Assembly: GCA_033964015.1 (NCBI GenBank)
Contig: CM066921.1
Location: 22,301,355-22,365,354, forward strand
Direction of reading: 5' to 3'
Length of the DNA: 64,000 nt
Source of the DNA: Scolanthus callimorphus
Taxonomy: Eukaryota > Cnidaria > Anthozoa > Actiniaria > Edwardsiidae
Shown here: positions 42,546 through 54,603 of the stretch, one piece after another
How positions within the stretch are numbered: the stretch's first letter is position 1
Layout: every line of letters starts with the position of its first letter
Position numbers and translations under genes: made by a program
Notes under the pieces: generated by a model
Database searches by the model: none
Seen by the model: only the letters and a program-made list of their open reading frames with translations
What the model was told of the DNA's origin: nothing

Positions 42546-45330
42546 TCACTTGGACATTGCGCACTCTGCCGTCCGATCCGGGATAAACCTTACCTCGTCC
42601 AGTGCTCCATTTCCCTCTAGTGCGCTGTTGTCGCTAAGCACGACGATGTCGTCAACTTGAATATTACGGGTTTCCGAGCGCCATTTCTTGGTCGGAACCA
42701 GCGTCGGGAAGACGTCTGGGTGCCACCGTTTCCAGAAGGACTCCACGATCCTCTGGACGAACTCAATTCTGTGGCGCGGATTGGAGGTCTCCTTGAATGG
42801 GCCTTGTGGTACTTCAGGGGTAGCCCAGCCCAACAGCATGTCGTTCGGGCAAATGTAGGCCCCATCGTCAGGGGCATTGAGTATGCGTCCTATCGGCCCC
42901 TGGTTAACCAAATTCCGGCTTCTAGTAGGCATGTGTAGAGTGCCATTGGCGTTAGGACTTGCTCGCCAATGGCTTTCTTTAGGGCCGTTTTGCATGTCTT
43001 CACCATCGGGTGATGAATACCCATGGGGTGATGAATACCCAATGGATGCCCTTTTCGGCGTTAAACTGGCGCAGCTGATCGTTGTCTAGACCTTCAATCA
43101 TACCGCGCGTAGCTCTCGCTCTGCGCCCCCCATTTGACTGCCGTTATCGCTCACTGGATAGCCTCTAATTGAAAAGAATCTGCGAAGTACCAGCAGAAAG
43201 TCCAGGGTTAAGAGGTCAACTGCATGCCATCTCTAAGTGCACTGCTCTGGTGTTCAAACACGTGAATATAACTCCGTAGTACTTGTCGGTCTTGTTCCGG
43301 CCTATCCTGACATTGAAAGGTCCGAAATAGTCGCATGACGTATGGAGGAATGGCGGGGTGGCCATGACTTGTGTCTCGGTGTGATACGCAAACCTCTTAC
43401 AAGCTACACATGCTCTCTTTACGTTCTTGCTAAGCTTGCTCCCCTTTAAAATCCAATTCTTGAGTCTGAACTTTGCTGTGGTGGCGGCGACTCCGAGGTG
43501 ACCCTTCCCGTAGATGTGACGCGTTATCAGGCCACTCTGTGGTCACTAAGCAGTAGGGTTGGGTGTCTGGTGTCGTATGACACTAACGCCGCATCTACAC
43601 GGCCACCGACTCATATGATGCTCTTGTCGTCCACGAACGGGCCCAGGGATGCGAATTCGCCTTAACCTTGACGACCGTGTAGTGGTTGTTGTGCTCTCTT
43701 GATCCAAACTCGCTCCGCCCCGATGAGTTATTTGGGTGTTAGTGGGCTTCCCCGCCTTCCCGTCCATGTTTTCTTAACTTCATCTTCTCTGCTAACCTTA
43801 AGATCCTCAGTGGCTGTTGCGCGGATGAGCCTTCTCCAACTAGAGAACTTGTTGATGTCGATCACTTTTTCTACCTTTACCCCTACTGCGCACACCTGCT
43901 TTCATCGATCTGATTGCGCGTTCTCGCTGACTTGAGGTGTGGCCTCCTCTGGCTATTCACTTTCTGCTTGTCGTAGAAATTCTGGGCCCTTGATCCATCT
44001 TGAGCTCCTCTGCAGCTATGCCTCTTGAGACGTCGTTAGCAACGTTGTCGCTTCCTGGGATGTAGCGCCATTGACTGGGCTCGGTCTTGTGCTGTATTTC
44101 GCTGATTCTCGCCGATACGAAGGGCTATCAGTAAACAGGAAAGTTTTCTCAAATTTCAGACGGCTTTCGTCCTTCAGGGTCTGGTACAATCTTGCTGCGA
44201 GTACCGCTGCTGGAAGCTCTAATCTTGGAATAGTAAGCTCCTTTAGTGGTGACCTTTAGTGGCTACAAATCTCACGTATACTCTCCGTTACTTAACTGCC
44301 ACCTCAGGTACACAGAAGGCACCGAATGCTCTCCTCGAGGCATTCGAAAAGATGAAGAGTGTTGGAATGCCAACCGCTTCCGTTGGGGTCAGGCATCTTG
44401 GAAGCTCCAGCTAGTTGATTAAGCTTCTCTAGGTCGGCGAAGAACGCTTTCCATCCTGTGCGGCTTGGAGCTCTCGGTTGATCCCACTCATAGCCTAGTT
44501 GCCATAACGTCTGCATTCCGCATAATTCTTCTGCATCTTGGCTCTGATGAGAACAGCTGCAGTACAGCCTATCGGGTCATACAGGCGCGCTATGCGGCTC
44601 AGAATCTTCCTCTTGGTCATCACACTCTTGTCTTTCCCATTCACAGCACTTTGAAACGCAACACATCAGCTTTGTTTTTCCATGCTATTCCTAGGACCTT
44701 TTCTTCATGTTCGGGATTGAATAACTCAATTCCGTAACATCGTCTGCTTCACTCGTCATTTTGCTTGTGAATGCCTTGAGGAGAGCGTGACAGATGTCGT
44801 CCATGTAGGTGTATTTGGAAGTGATGGTAGATCCCCTTCTGATAAGAATTTCGGCGACATTTGCCAGAAAAACACGGAGGGTTATTCAACCCTCCGTTCT
44901 CAAGTAACTTGTCTAAATCTTCCGCTATCTTGTGTACCTTGGCTGGCGTCTCATCGGAGTGACAGATGTCGTCCATGTAGGAGTTCTCTTTCAGTACCTT
45001 AGCTGCGTCCAGGTAGTCTTTTGCGCTCGCTTCTGCCGTTTTTAGCGCGATTTGTGCCATTGCTAGAGCGGGCTTGTCTCCGAAAGTTAGATCTGTCTTG
45101 ACGTACACCCCTCGGTTATCAGTATACGGTATCGGTTTATCAGTATACAGACTCGGCTATCAGTATACGGTGGTACATCTTCGACATGTCACCGATTAGC
45201 GCGCATTGCCGCTCTCTGATCCTTAAGGCTCAGGCTCTCACTAGACTTGTCCTTCTAGTCTGCGAAAATGTCTGGCCCACCCCTAGATGGGAGCAAAAAC
45301 GTCACAACGGTTTGTTTTTACCACGGAGTC
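42546..45330 (-). pseudogene. Decayed BEL/Pao polyprotein
   Basis: Read on the minus strand from high to low coordinates, several frames are needed. Around 45230-45060 is the reverse transcriptase start (ALIGDMSKMYHRILI, then LTFGDKPALAMAQIAL). Around 44990 is its active-site block (NSYMDDICHSDET). A C-terminal block follows at 44516-44304 (LWQLGYEWDQP), then an RNase H region near 44230-44050 (LELP-like). An H2C2 and integrase region lies at 43480-43080 (VACKRFAYHTETQ, DYFGPFNV), and the C-terminal module at 42995-42546 (CPNDMLLGWA, ESFWKRWHPDVF). Many stops and frameshifts show it is dead. No LTRs were found. It continues past the inserted TIR element to about 46150. Confidence 0.8.
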
Positions 45331-45337
45331 GTGGGAG

Positions 45338-46085
45338 CACAGGTGACCCAGGACAATTGTTTGTGTAATCAACATCGAAGTATTGACAGTAATATAGGGT
45401 TTTTATGGGGATTGTGGTAAGGGATGTTTGGACCTGGAAATTTTTAGGAAATTATCAATAAAAGTTACTGAAACTTACCATGTTGTTAGTTGTGGTTGCC
45501 TAGGGAGCAGCCGCTCGGCGAGTTTGCGCTAGGTCCCCCTCCCCCTTGAGGAGTTTTTGGTAACGGCCGCCATTTTGGTTGTTTGACGGCCGCCATTTTG
45601 GTTGTCCAAGCTGTGCCGACACCGGATTTTTAACGACCGTTACAAAGGGGGTCGTGCGAGTTTAACGGGGTCTGCTACCTTCGCGTATGTAACTGCAGGA
45701 TATTTATTGATTTTGCTGCGTCGGTAACATGTATATCTACGATCGTGGTGTGTTTGTTTAGTTGTGGAATTCGAATTTTGTGAAAAAATCCGTCTCGAAG
45801 TGCGTTCTGCCGATCGGTCGGTCGAGCCGATTTTGGGCTTCAACCTCCCACCTTGTCTTTCTCTCTGTATGGGGGGCGAATTGAAGATAAATCCGTGAAA
45901 CTTCACATGAGCATCAAGGACAACCACAACTAACAACATGGTAAGTTTCAGTAACTCATTTTATTGATAATTTCCTAAAAATTTCCAGGTCCAAACATCC
46001 CTTACCACAGTCCCCATATAAACCCTATATTACTGTCAATACTTCGATGTTGTAGTACACAAACAATTGTCCTGGGTCACCTGTG
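45338..46085. mobile_element. 748-bp TIR element with 161-165-bp arms
   Basis: Starts CACAGGTGACCCAGGACAAT and ends with its complement. The long inverted arms (45338-45498 and 45921-46085) are about 95% identical by eye. GTGGGAG flanks both sides (45331-45337 and 46086-46092). It is inserted in the decayed BEL/Pao gene. The interior has duplicated GGCCGCCATTTTGGTTGT. No transposase. A 7-bp duplication does not point to one superfamily. Confidence 0.85.
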
Positions 46086-46287
46086 GTGGGAGCGTACCTG
46101 CCGTGGATTTCAGGCCGAATCGACGAGGCTGAAAAGATTCGCATTTATATCATTCAGAGAGGGTTGTTATCCACAAAAAAGGTAAACAAGAAAGCTGAAT
46201 AGTTGTACTTTTATTCTGTGGTTTGTTTGAGCAAGCGACAATGATTTTTTGAAAAAAATCGCGGGAAATTTGTGGATCGCTGAGCGT

Positions 46288-46510
46288 TCGGAATTTTGGA
46301 GTGTAGGTTTTGGTCGAGGGTCGAGTGTCGAGGGTAAGACGTCGAGGGTCGAGGGTAAACTGTCGAGGGTCGAGGGTAAAATGTCGAGGGTCCAATTTTT
46401 TTCTGCAAATAAATGAAATAATTTTTCCCGTGATACATGTTGAAATCCCGGGGGGGGGGGACTCCCATATTTTTTGACCGGGATGATCGTCGTATCTTTT
46501 AGGGGTTAAA
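46288..46510 (+). repeat. GTCGAGG minisatellite plus ACTCCCATATTTT block, left copy
   Basis: TCGAGGGTCGAGGGTAAA-type units at about 46311-46393, then a G run and ACTCCCATATTTTTTGACCG. Both blocks recur inverted at 62090-62755. Confidence 0.8.
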
Positions 46511-47681
46511 ATCACGTTGGTTTGGTCTCTTTTAGGGGTGATCTTGATCTTCAATAAATTTTAGGCAGATTGGTATCTTTTAGGGCCGAAACTGTGTCCA
46601 AATTGCTTTTTCTCATGATGGTGCTTCTAAAAACCGTGTAAGAAGAGAGATTATTCGATGAGAAGACGATGAATTAGAAACAAACACGGAAATGTCTTCA
46701 TGGGTATTTTTCCCCTGTTATTACATGATTGACACGGTTTCCATTGTGTTTTTGAGGTCTCCAACTAACGTACATACCTCGCAAGTAACTTAAAGCCGGG
46801 AAGGGATTTGAAATTCTCTAGGGAAGAGAGGGGCTAATGAAAAGAATTGAATAGCTGTAAGTGGAACATCCCGGGTATATACAGAGTTAAATACCTCATT
46901 AAATAAACATTAGGTATTTAACTCAGTTAAATACATGGACATTCTACTTACCGCTACCCAATCTAGTCACCCCCAAACTCTTTTCCTAGTGAATTCAAAT
47001 CCATACACTTATCCCGAGAAAAAACACCAATAATCTCAGTTTATGCATCTATATGACTATCTGTCTAATTGTTAAATAGAGCGGATTTCATATGACTGTA
47101 GTGGAGACCAATCGCAACGTGATTACAGCAATTCTGAATAAAACTTATAGGAGTAATTACAAAGTAATTGCGAATAACTCACGACAGTCATCTGAAATTC
47201 GCTCTATTTGCTCCTGCATGATTATCCTTTATGCGCGAATCCCGTTGAACGCCACAAAACACCATATCCGAGAAACGCCTTCACTTGAACCGACTTGAAC
47301 AATAAAGCGTTTGTCCAGCCTACTTGCTTGGTTTCCTGGCCCATAGAGTGTGTTCAAGCAGGTAAACCTGAAAATACAGATGAAATCGTTTACATATCTT
47401 ATCTTAGAGAACAACCAACGAGTGCAAAATACTTGAAACTTGCCTTCAGTTACTCCAGCTTGAAGCAGTTTCCGATCCATGTTGTTGCTCAGCGTTATGC
47501 AAATTGACTTGTAGCAGTCAGTGCGTGGTACACACGAAAATAGCGTTTGAATGAGTCGCTCTTTTACAAAAAGCCACTCGATTGACTGGCCTGGCTGTTT
47601 TGTTCCAAAACAAAAGACATAATTCGTGTTCTGCTAACAAATGAATGCACTCAAGCTGTATATTTTTTGTTTGGACCTTTG
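46511..47681. other. No gene recognised; contains a MITE
   Basis: TATCTTTTAGGG repeats near 46490-46590, then ordinary AT-rich sequence around the TAGAGCGG MITE. Confidence 0.5.
47077..47206. mobile_element. Tc1/mariner-like MITE (TAGAGCGGATTTCA), second copy
   Basis: Ends TAGAGCGGATTTCATATGAC and CAGTCATCTGAAATTCGCTC with TA boundaries. Shares its ends with 30186-30284. Confidence 0.7.
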
Positions 47682-48394
47682 AACAACCTAAAATCAATTT
47701 TTGCACTTTTGCACTTTCTTTAATTTCTGCCAAAAATGGACACTTTTAAATATTTATAAAATTTTTGTCCAATTTCGGTCTATTCGTGGATGTCGTAGCT
47801 TTGTGCAAGATATACACTTTATCAGAATATCAGAAAGGGGCTTTCAATGGTGGTTGCTCTATACATCTTTGACAAAATGACCGGTTTTCACCTAGCAAGG
47901 GTATGACATTGTCCGTTTCTAAATTTGAGGACACTATTTTCGTGCCGTTTCACCCTAACAACGTACTGCTTGTGTTATCTCCTTTGGACAAATTTGTCAT
48001 GCATACGAAGTGTTTGTCTGACATGTACGATATCGCAAGTTCAGAAGCGCAGGTTTCGCTAAAGCACTGATGACAATTAAAAACTGGACACTTTGATACA
48101 GCGTAATCTCTTTATTTTGTTGCCCGATTTCAATAACACATCAAGTAGTTATCAAAACTATATCAACCTTTCAACTGTGCGAATTGGAGCAGCAATGCTT
48201 ACAAAGATATATAAGGAAAATGTTCAATTTTATCTAGCCCTATAATTATCCAATATATTACACAAATGTACGTAAGGTTGTCCTTTTAACATCGAATTTT
48301 TGAACCCTGAAATACACATTGCAGCTGATCAGCCTTTCCACATAAACATTGTACAGACACTCAAGAAAGGTGTGCCTCTGCCAGGTTGCCTGCT

Positions 48395-48912
48395 CACACA
48401 AATTTGTGCGAAATGTCGAGCGAAGATGAGCTGCACAAATTTGTGCGAAAAGGCGAGCGAAGCGAGCTGCACAAATTTGTGCGCTCTGTTGCCGGCTCAC
48501 ACAAATTTGTGCGAAATGTCGAGCGAAGATGAGCTGCACAAATTTGTGCGATATGCTCCGGACTCACACAAATTTGTGCGAGAAGGCGAGCAAAGATGAG
48601 CTGCACAAATTTGTGCGCTCTGCTGCGCTGCGGGCTCACACAAATTTGTGCGAAAAGGGTGAGCAAAGAGGAGCTGCACAAATTTGTGCGCTATGCTTCG
48701 GACTCACACAAATTTGTGCGAGAAGGCGAGCAAAAATGAGCTGCACAAATTTGTGCGCTCTGCTGTGGGCTTACACAAATTTTCGAGAAAGGGCGAGCAA
48801 AGATGAGCTGCACGAATTTGTACGCTCTGCTCCGGCTGACACACATTTTTGCGCTCTGCGCTCCGGTCTCAAACAACTTTGTACGAAAAGGCGAGCGAAG
48901 ATGAGCTGCACA
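48395..48912 (+). repeat. GCACAAATTTGTGC palindrome array, left
   Basis: About eleven intact copies of the perfect palindrome CACAAATTTGTG, spaced 28-40 bp. They alternate with two spacer types (AAAGGCGAGCGAAGCGAGCT and GCTCTGCTGCGGGCTCA). Several reading frames on both strands stay open through it. Confidence 0.9.
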
Positions 48913-50142
48913 GAGTTAAGATTGGAAGACTCTCCAAATAAACTATTGTCAACCACATGGAGTGCGCTTGTTCACTTTACCATCAGAAAGAAACGCATGT
49001 GTCCATAAACCTGCGCCAATCGCTTTATTTGCAATATTCCTGGTGGTTGTTGACTCAAGTACGCCCAGTACCAATTTTCTGCATAAGCCGGCAGTACAAT
49101 TAGGGTGATACCCGTGATGCGGCGTTCGAAAACGTGAAACGGATTGTCTTATAGAACGCTTGAGGCTCGACGATTCATTAAGACCCTAACTTAACTTTCT
49201 CTTCTTGACACACTGTTAATCTAAACTAATGCCATACTTCGGTAGTAGTCATACTGTCTATTTTGCGTAAATGTCGGTCGACGGTGTCCTCTACTGACAA
49301 GCTGAATATAGTGTCACTTGCGAGGTCGCAAAATGCGCTTCGTCCTGTAAGATCCCGTGTAGATCTGCGGAAGGAAAATCGAGAAAATAAATAAATAATA
49401 AATTAAGAGGATATTACTGGTAAAAGAATATTTTACGAACAAGCGCTGCGCGAGTGAGTGACAAACTATTTGTTTCTTCGATGATTAGTTTTACTGTACA
49501 ATGTTGTCACAACAGCTAATGAACTATGAGTATTTTCTTTTGTTTACAACTGAGGAACAATTCAATATTTATTACAGATTTCCAATTTAAGTCGTCTTAA
49601 TGTTCTCATGGCCTTCCCAGAAAATGGCCACACCAAAACTGCGTCCGCTTTTTCGAGGGCGGAGCTTTGTGATAAAGGTACGATGGCGACAAGGACGCGG
49701 CACAGAACCTGGCCTGCTGTTTTTTTTTTTTAAAGCATAACGTTGCGGACCGCGGCACGGTACATCTCACTGCTCTGTTTGAGTAATAATTATGGTACTG
49801 CATACTCACGCAAATCAAACAGGATTATTTGAGATAAGAGCGTCCTTTATATATAGGAGCGTGCGCTTGGTGGTCTAAGTGTGTCCATTTTGGCGCAATG
49901 GACAAAACAACCAACTAACATAACATCAAAAGTAGCATTTTGGCTTACTGATGCAAGTGGATGCGCTCAAAAGTCTGAAAACTTTTTTATTACACTCAAT
50001 CCAATTTTGTTTCTCTTGTAAACGCTTTTTTTTACTACACGCTGCACGTCCACAGAATGCAATTCCATACAATCTGTGCTCACCCATATATTTTACATAT
50101 GAACGTCATTTTATCAACCTGTAATGGGTGTGTTTTACTCAC
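48913..50142. other. No gene recognised
   Basis: Includes a CGCGGCACAGAACCTGGCCT block near 49698 also found near 32560, and a partial foldback element near 49409. Confidence 0.5.
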
Positions 50143-50318
50143 CGGTTGAAGCCCTTCGCCATTTTCCAGCTGAGCACTTTCTTGTATCACTTGTCTCAAT
50201 TGGGGGGTTTCATCAGTTTCATTACGCCTCACGCGTTCAATTAGATCGTCCATTATCCAGCGTACTGCACTTGCTGGTATGTAAGTAGTCCCTGTCTTGT
50301 GATGTTTGCAGTAGGTTC
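50143..50318 (-). CDS. Candidate minus-strand exon, unknown protein
   Basis: A 176-nt segment between a weak acceptor (AATTCAAG) and a consensus donor (CAACCG|GTGAGT), open for 58 codons with entry phase 1 and exit phase 0. The peptide begins TYCKHHKTGTTYIPASAVRW and continues with an acidic, Gln-rich helix. The HKTG-TYIPA start faintly recalls recombinase-like transposon proteins, but I cannot assign it. Confidence 0.3.
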
Positions 50319-51244
50319 CTTGAATTTATTAGGTAGAAAAGTAAACATTAATTTAAAAAAAACGTGTTTAAAACGTGTTGTTATCTAATGAATAATGACT
50401 GGACCGTGTTTTGATGTAAATAAGCAAGAATACACAATAATAGTAACAACATTCTAATGGCCATTATTAAACGCTGAAAAACTGCAAGGATAGTGTGTGC
50501 CATTAAAAAGTGGTTACTGAAGATAAAAGTAACATAATGGCCATTATCAATCCCTTAGAAATTACAAGGTTGTTAAAATCCCATTACTAAACTAAACAAT
50601 TGTGGTTGCAGAAATGCTACGTGCAGGTAGTTTTCAAACATTAAAACTTCAAAAGGACTTCCTGGCTTATCTAAGGATGGACCATTAGAACACCGATGAA
50701 GGGGAAGGGGTTGGTACAATTACATATTTTTATGTCTGGATTAAGCCTAGAATGTATGTACTGGATTATTATTGATTGTATTGAAATTTCACGATTTACA
50801 TTCAACATTCGGCATAGTTATCTAAACTATTTGCTGATAGCTAAGGGACTGGGAGACTGGTCATAAATTAGAGGGGCTGGGCTGGTGCCAATATGGGGAA
50901 GGCCTCTAATTTTCATGCAGGTGAAAAAGGGAGGGTCAAAAAATTTGGCTTATTATTTTTTAAGCAAACATTGTAATGTAAAAAAGGGTCAGGGGCCTGT
51001 GCCCCCATAGTTTTTTCCCAAATCAATCCTTAAAACTCCCCATTTTGCACCCTGCATATCAAAGTTCCCTTAAACTTGAGGTAAATTCACATGCTGGGTT
51101 CTAAATTTTTGGCACACTTCATGCCGAAGAGAATTTAAACTATCCCTAAAAGCTGACTTGAGTTGTTGATATGTCCCCCCCCCCCCCAGTTTTTGAGTTT
51201 TTGGAGGCTTGGTACGACCTTGTTATAGAATCCTAGATTTACTT

Positions 51245-51722
51245 ATGCTAGTCCGAAGATGACAAAAAAAACAAGTTTACGTTTTTATAACTACTTTGGA
51301 GTCTTTCACATTAAGTATCGTTTCCATGACAACAAGTCACTCGCATTTTTACAAATCAAGAAGGAATATACTTTTTTATAACAACTTTGGAGTCATTCAC
51401 ATCAAGTATCATTTCCATGACAACAATTCACTTTTACACATCAATCAAGAAGGAATATACTTTTTTATGACTACTTATTAAAGTGTTACATGTTTTGTCA
51501 CCTTTGGACTATCATATTCCTTCTTGATTTGTAAAAATGCGAGTGACTTGTTGTCATAGAAACGATACTTGATGTGAAAGACTCCAAACTAAATATAAAA
51601 AAGTATCCTGATTTGTACGAAATGCGAATGACTTGTTGTTATAGAAACGATACTTGATGTGAAAGACTCCAAAGTAGTTATAAAAAAGTAAACTTGTTTT
51701 TTTGTCACCTTCGGACTAGCAT
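51245..51722. mobile_element. Foldback element with repeated arms
   Basis: TATGCTAGTCCGAAGATGAC and its complement bound 478 bp. Each arm contains two tandem copies of a CTCCAAAGTAG/ACTTGTTGTCAT-type unit, so the whole can fold in more than one register. Confidence 0.8.
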
Positions 51723-51912
51723 ATTTACCAATACCAGAAACATATAACTTAGTTGAAACGTGTCATAGACAAATGAATCTGATGTGACAACCAGCGAACA
51801 ACTTGCAATCACTAAACACCATAGAAAACAATGCCCTTGCGTGCAGCCAATCAAAATTCATATAAGACCATTGGGGATTGCACATGCATTCGAACTGTTT
51901 TGCATTGGTTTG

Positions 51913-52685
51913 GGGAGCATTCATTATTTATGCCAGGGGGTGGACTGGCAAGAATTAAGGGGGGGGGGGGGGATGTTAAATTTGGCACATTCAAGTAGGG
52001 GGTCACCAGAAAAAATGAAAACAATTGTGAGGGGTCATCTACGTTTTATGACGGAAGAAAAGCTACCCTGTTCAATTGTTTTTGCACTGAAAATGAGACC
52101 CCGTTCTAAAGAGAAATTAATTATAACTGTAAATCAAAATTGTTGTTGTTACGGTTTTATCTGTAATAGAATGTTACTTGTTGAATTCTTTACATTTAAT
52201 AAAACAGTATGTGACAGCCGGGTCACTTCCTTGAAGATTTTACTGGGTGGTCTTCATTATCATACCCCATTCTATAGGACGGTTCCTAAACGGTACCCCA
52301 TTCTATTGGCTGGAGGAAGAAATCGGGACCCCCGTTTAGCGGCACATGCCCGTATAGCTCTTGTAAGGGAGTACCCCCCAGGCTTTAATTCAACATATGG
52401 ATACAAGAGGATGCATGCCTGTAAAATTGCAACAAACTGTTCATGCACGCAGGAAATGTCCTAAAAATACAGGAAATGATCTACTTGGTATTGAGATGTC
52501 CCAACATTTCGTCCTGATCTAAGTGTGTGTGTGGGGGGGGGGGGGGGGGTATCATTATTATAAAAATTGTCAAAGGGGGTTTTGAGGTTTTTATTGTTTG
52601 ATACTTGTAGGGGGGTCAAGAATTTTTTGGGGCTGAAGGAAAAATCTTGCCAGCCTACCCCCTGGCATAAATAATGAATGCTCCC
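51913..52685. mobile_element. 773-bp TIR element, GGGAGCATTCATTATTTATG ends
   Basis: About 42-bp inverted ends followed by G/C runs. A 226-codon open frame crosses its left boundary but has no recognisable domain, so I do not call it a gene. Target duplication is not clear. Confidence 0.75.
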
Positions 52686-52895
52686 TTAGAAGTGAACGCA
52701 CGCGTGTTGTTGCAAACAGCGTTGTCTGCACACTCTTATTTACTATGGCAAATCAGCCAATCATATTACGAGAATAGATTTTGAGCATGGAATTAAAACA
52801 GTGAACTAAGCTCTGAGATATGAAATATTACTCATTTTGTGCTTTTGATCTGTTGTGAGGAGTTCACACGCATTATTTTTAGAAAATATGATGAA

Positions 52896-53204
52896 TCAAA
52901 CCTCCTGTTGCTGATTGACTAAATGAAGAACCTGATGCTTTCCAAATATGGTGTTTATTGATCGCAAGTTGTTCGCAGGTTGTTGCGCAGTTACATGTTT
53001 CAACTCACTTATATGTTTCTGCCAATACCTATCAATGTAAGCAATATTCAAATTGGCAAGATAATCATTATCTGGGATTTGAGCAAGATAATGTCTATGT
53101 AAAACATACACAGATGAAGTAACTTTCGGGTATGAAAGACATATTGAATCTTGCACTGCTATTATAACCTGCTGAAAGTAGATTTTAAAATGTCTTTTTA
53201 GCAA
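52896..53204 (-). other. Open frame of unknown function inside the 2.5-kb TIR element
   Basis: 102 codons with normal-looking composition, including YPKVTSSVYVLHRHYLAQIP and DRYWQKHISELKHVTA. It may be a remnant of the element's own protein. No family recognised. Confidence 0.3.
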
Positions 53205-53674
53205 TATCTAAATCTGGTGAATGATGGGGGAAAGTCACCATTAAATATGTCACTGCATGGAGGGCCAACATTTTTCGTGCATCTTGTCAGGGAGGGCTTC
53301 CCAAAAACATGTAGACCTAAATAATGCACCAGCCCTCCCACCCTCTAGTTTATGACCAGTCCCTTATGGTATGAAATAATTACATTGTGAATTATTGAGG
53401 CGACTACCACTTGTGTCCTTTCATACCCTCAATTCAAGTTTATTGGTGCCCGAAATTTGTGTTGTGGAGGCTCCCACTAGGTCTATTCTTAATGTCATAT
53501 ATGCCATAATATGCAGTAATAAATCAGTTCTACCAGTAGCCAGCTGCTACTTTGAATCCTGTAGGAATGCATATTATGTTCCTACATTTACTTTGCTTTT
53601 TTATGTCACTTAAAACCCTAACTTGTTGATGTCAAACGATTGTTAGTTTGCCAACTTGATGTCTTAAGTCTTAC

Positions 53675-53980
53675 CTTGTTATACTTCAACAAACTACATC
53701 GCCATACGCTCGGTATGCAGCTTTACAGCCAAAAGCTTCAAGAACAGCAAGCATGGCATGATTTTTAAATTGCTTTCGATCTCCATTTAAGAGCCATGTA
53801 AACCTCATCGAGAAGTCATGATTTCATTTCCAGGTTAGAGCAAAACATCCTTCTCTCCAATCTCTCAATATCTTTCTTTGCAGATCATAAGTAAGAGCTT
53901 GTTCAGCTTTGCAGTTTAGCATAATCCCACATCCATCCAGATCTGAGTCTATCTTAATCAATTTCTCCAAGGTTTAACTA
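53675..53980 (-). pseudogene. Coding-like minus-strand region with a frame break
   Basis: Two adjoining frames read like protein: DSDLDGCGIMLNCKAEQALT then DLQRKILRDWREG, and after a frame change HDFSMRFTWLLNGDRKQF then LAVLEAFGCKAAYRAYGD. A consensus donor (AACAAG|GTAAGA) follows at 53675, but a stop precedes it in frame. It is probably a decayed gene or transposon exon of unknown family. Confidence 0.35.
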
Positions 53981-54603
53981 GCGGTTTTAGCCTGGATATT
54001 GAAACTTTGCAAATAATCGATTTGCTTATTAATTCGCCCTTCCATACAGCCAAACAAACGACAAGAACATGCATGGATTTATCCCTGAAAACCTTCGACT
54101 CGAGTGTTCCCAACCGCCATTTTTCGGTGGGTCGTGACCGCTGGCCCAACTTCGTTGTTTATATTGTTAGCCAATCACTAAGAAGAATGTTTCTGGTTAG
54201 CCAATCAGCACTCACGAGCGGTTCAAACGGTCAAGTTCCTGGAATTCCAACGGACAATTTCAACAGAAGAAGAATCTTCGACCGTAGGCGTAAGGGAATG
54301 AAGAAAATGACGCTATATGCAGGTATGATCTGCTCCTTAAAACTAAGTTAAATAGCATTTGTATCCTGCTTAGAGCATATTGTAGGCATGTCTGGCTTGA
54401 AGACTTCTTTGTTAGGCTAAGAAATCGGCGATACCAGAAACCTATTTGATCATCAAAGCTGAAACCTCCAGGCTACGTTTATCGTCGTTTTGATCGATCA
54501 GATTTGAATCATCAACGTCACGTAAATTCCCTGCTATGAGTAAGCATTAGCCACTTAGTCGGCCCCATTTTGTGCAATCGATTAAAGTACAAAAGACTGA
54601 TAT

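Larger units (their letters stand above)
50842..53366. mobile_element. 2.5-kb TIR element, GGGACTGGTCATAAATTA ends
   Basis: The left end TAAGGGACTGG with GGTCATAAATTAGAGGG is mirrored by CCCTCTAGTTTATGACCAGT at the right. Next to the ends are GGCTGGTGC and GCACCAGCCC. It carries two other nested elements (51245-51722 and 51913-52685). The short copy at 10541-10664 is a derivative. Confidence 0.65.

Noticed and set aside
48529..49008. 159-codon frame over the left palindrome array
   Set aside because: Same cause as the right array; not a gene.
51784..52464. 226-codon plus-strand frame
   Set aside because: It crosses the boundary and G run of a TIR element and has no recognisable domain. Chance opening is more likely.
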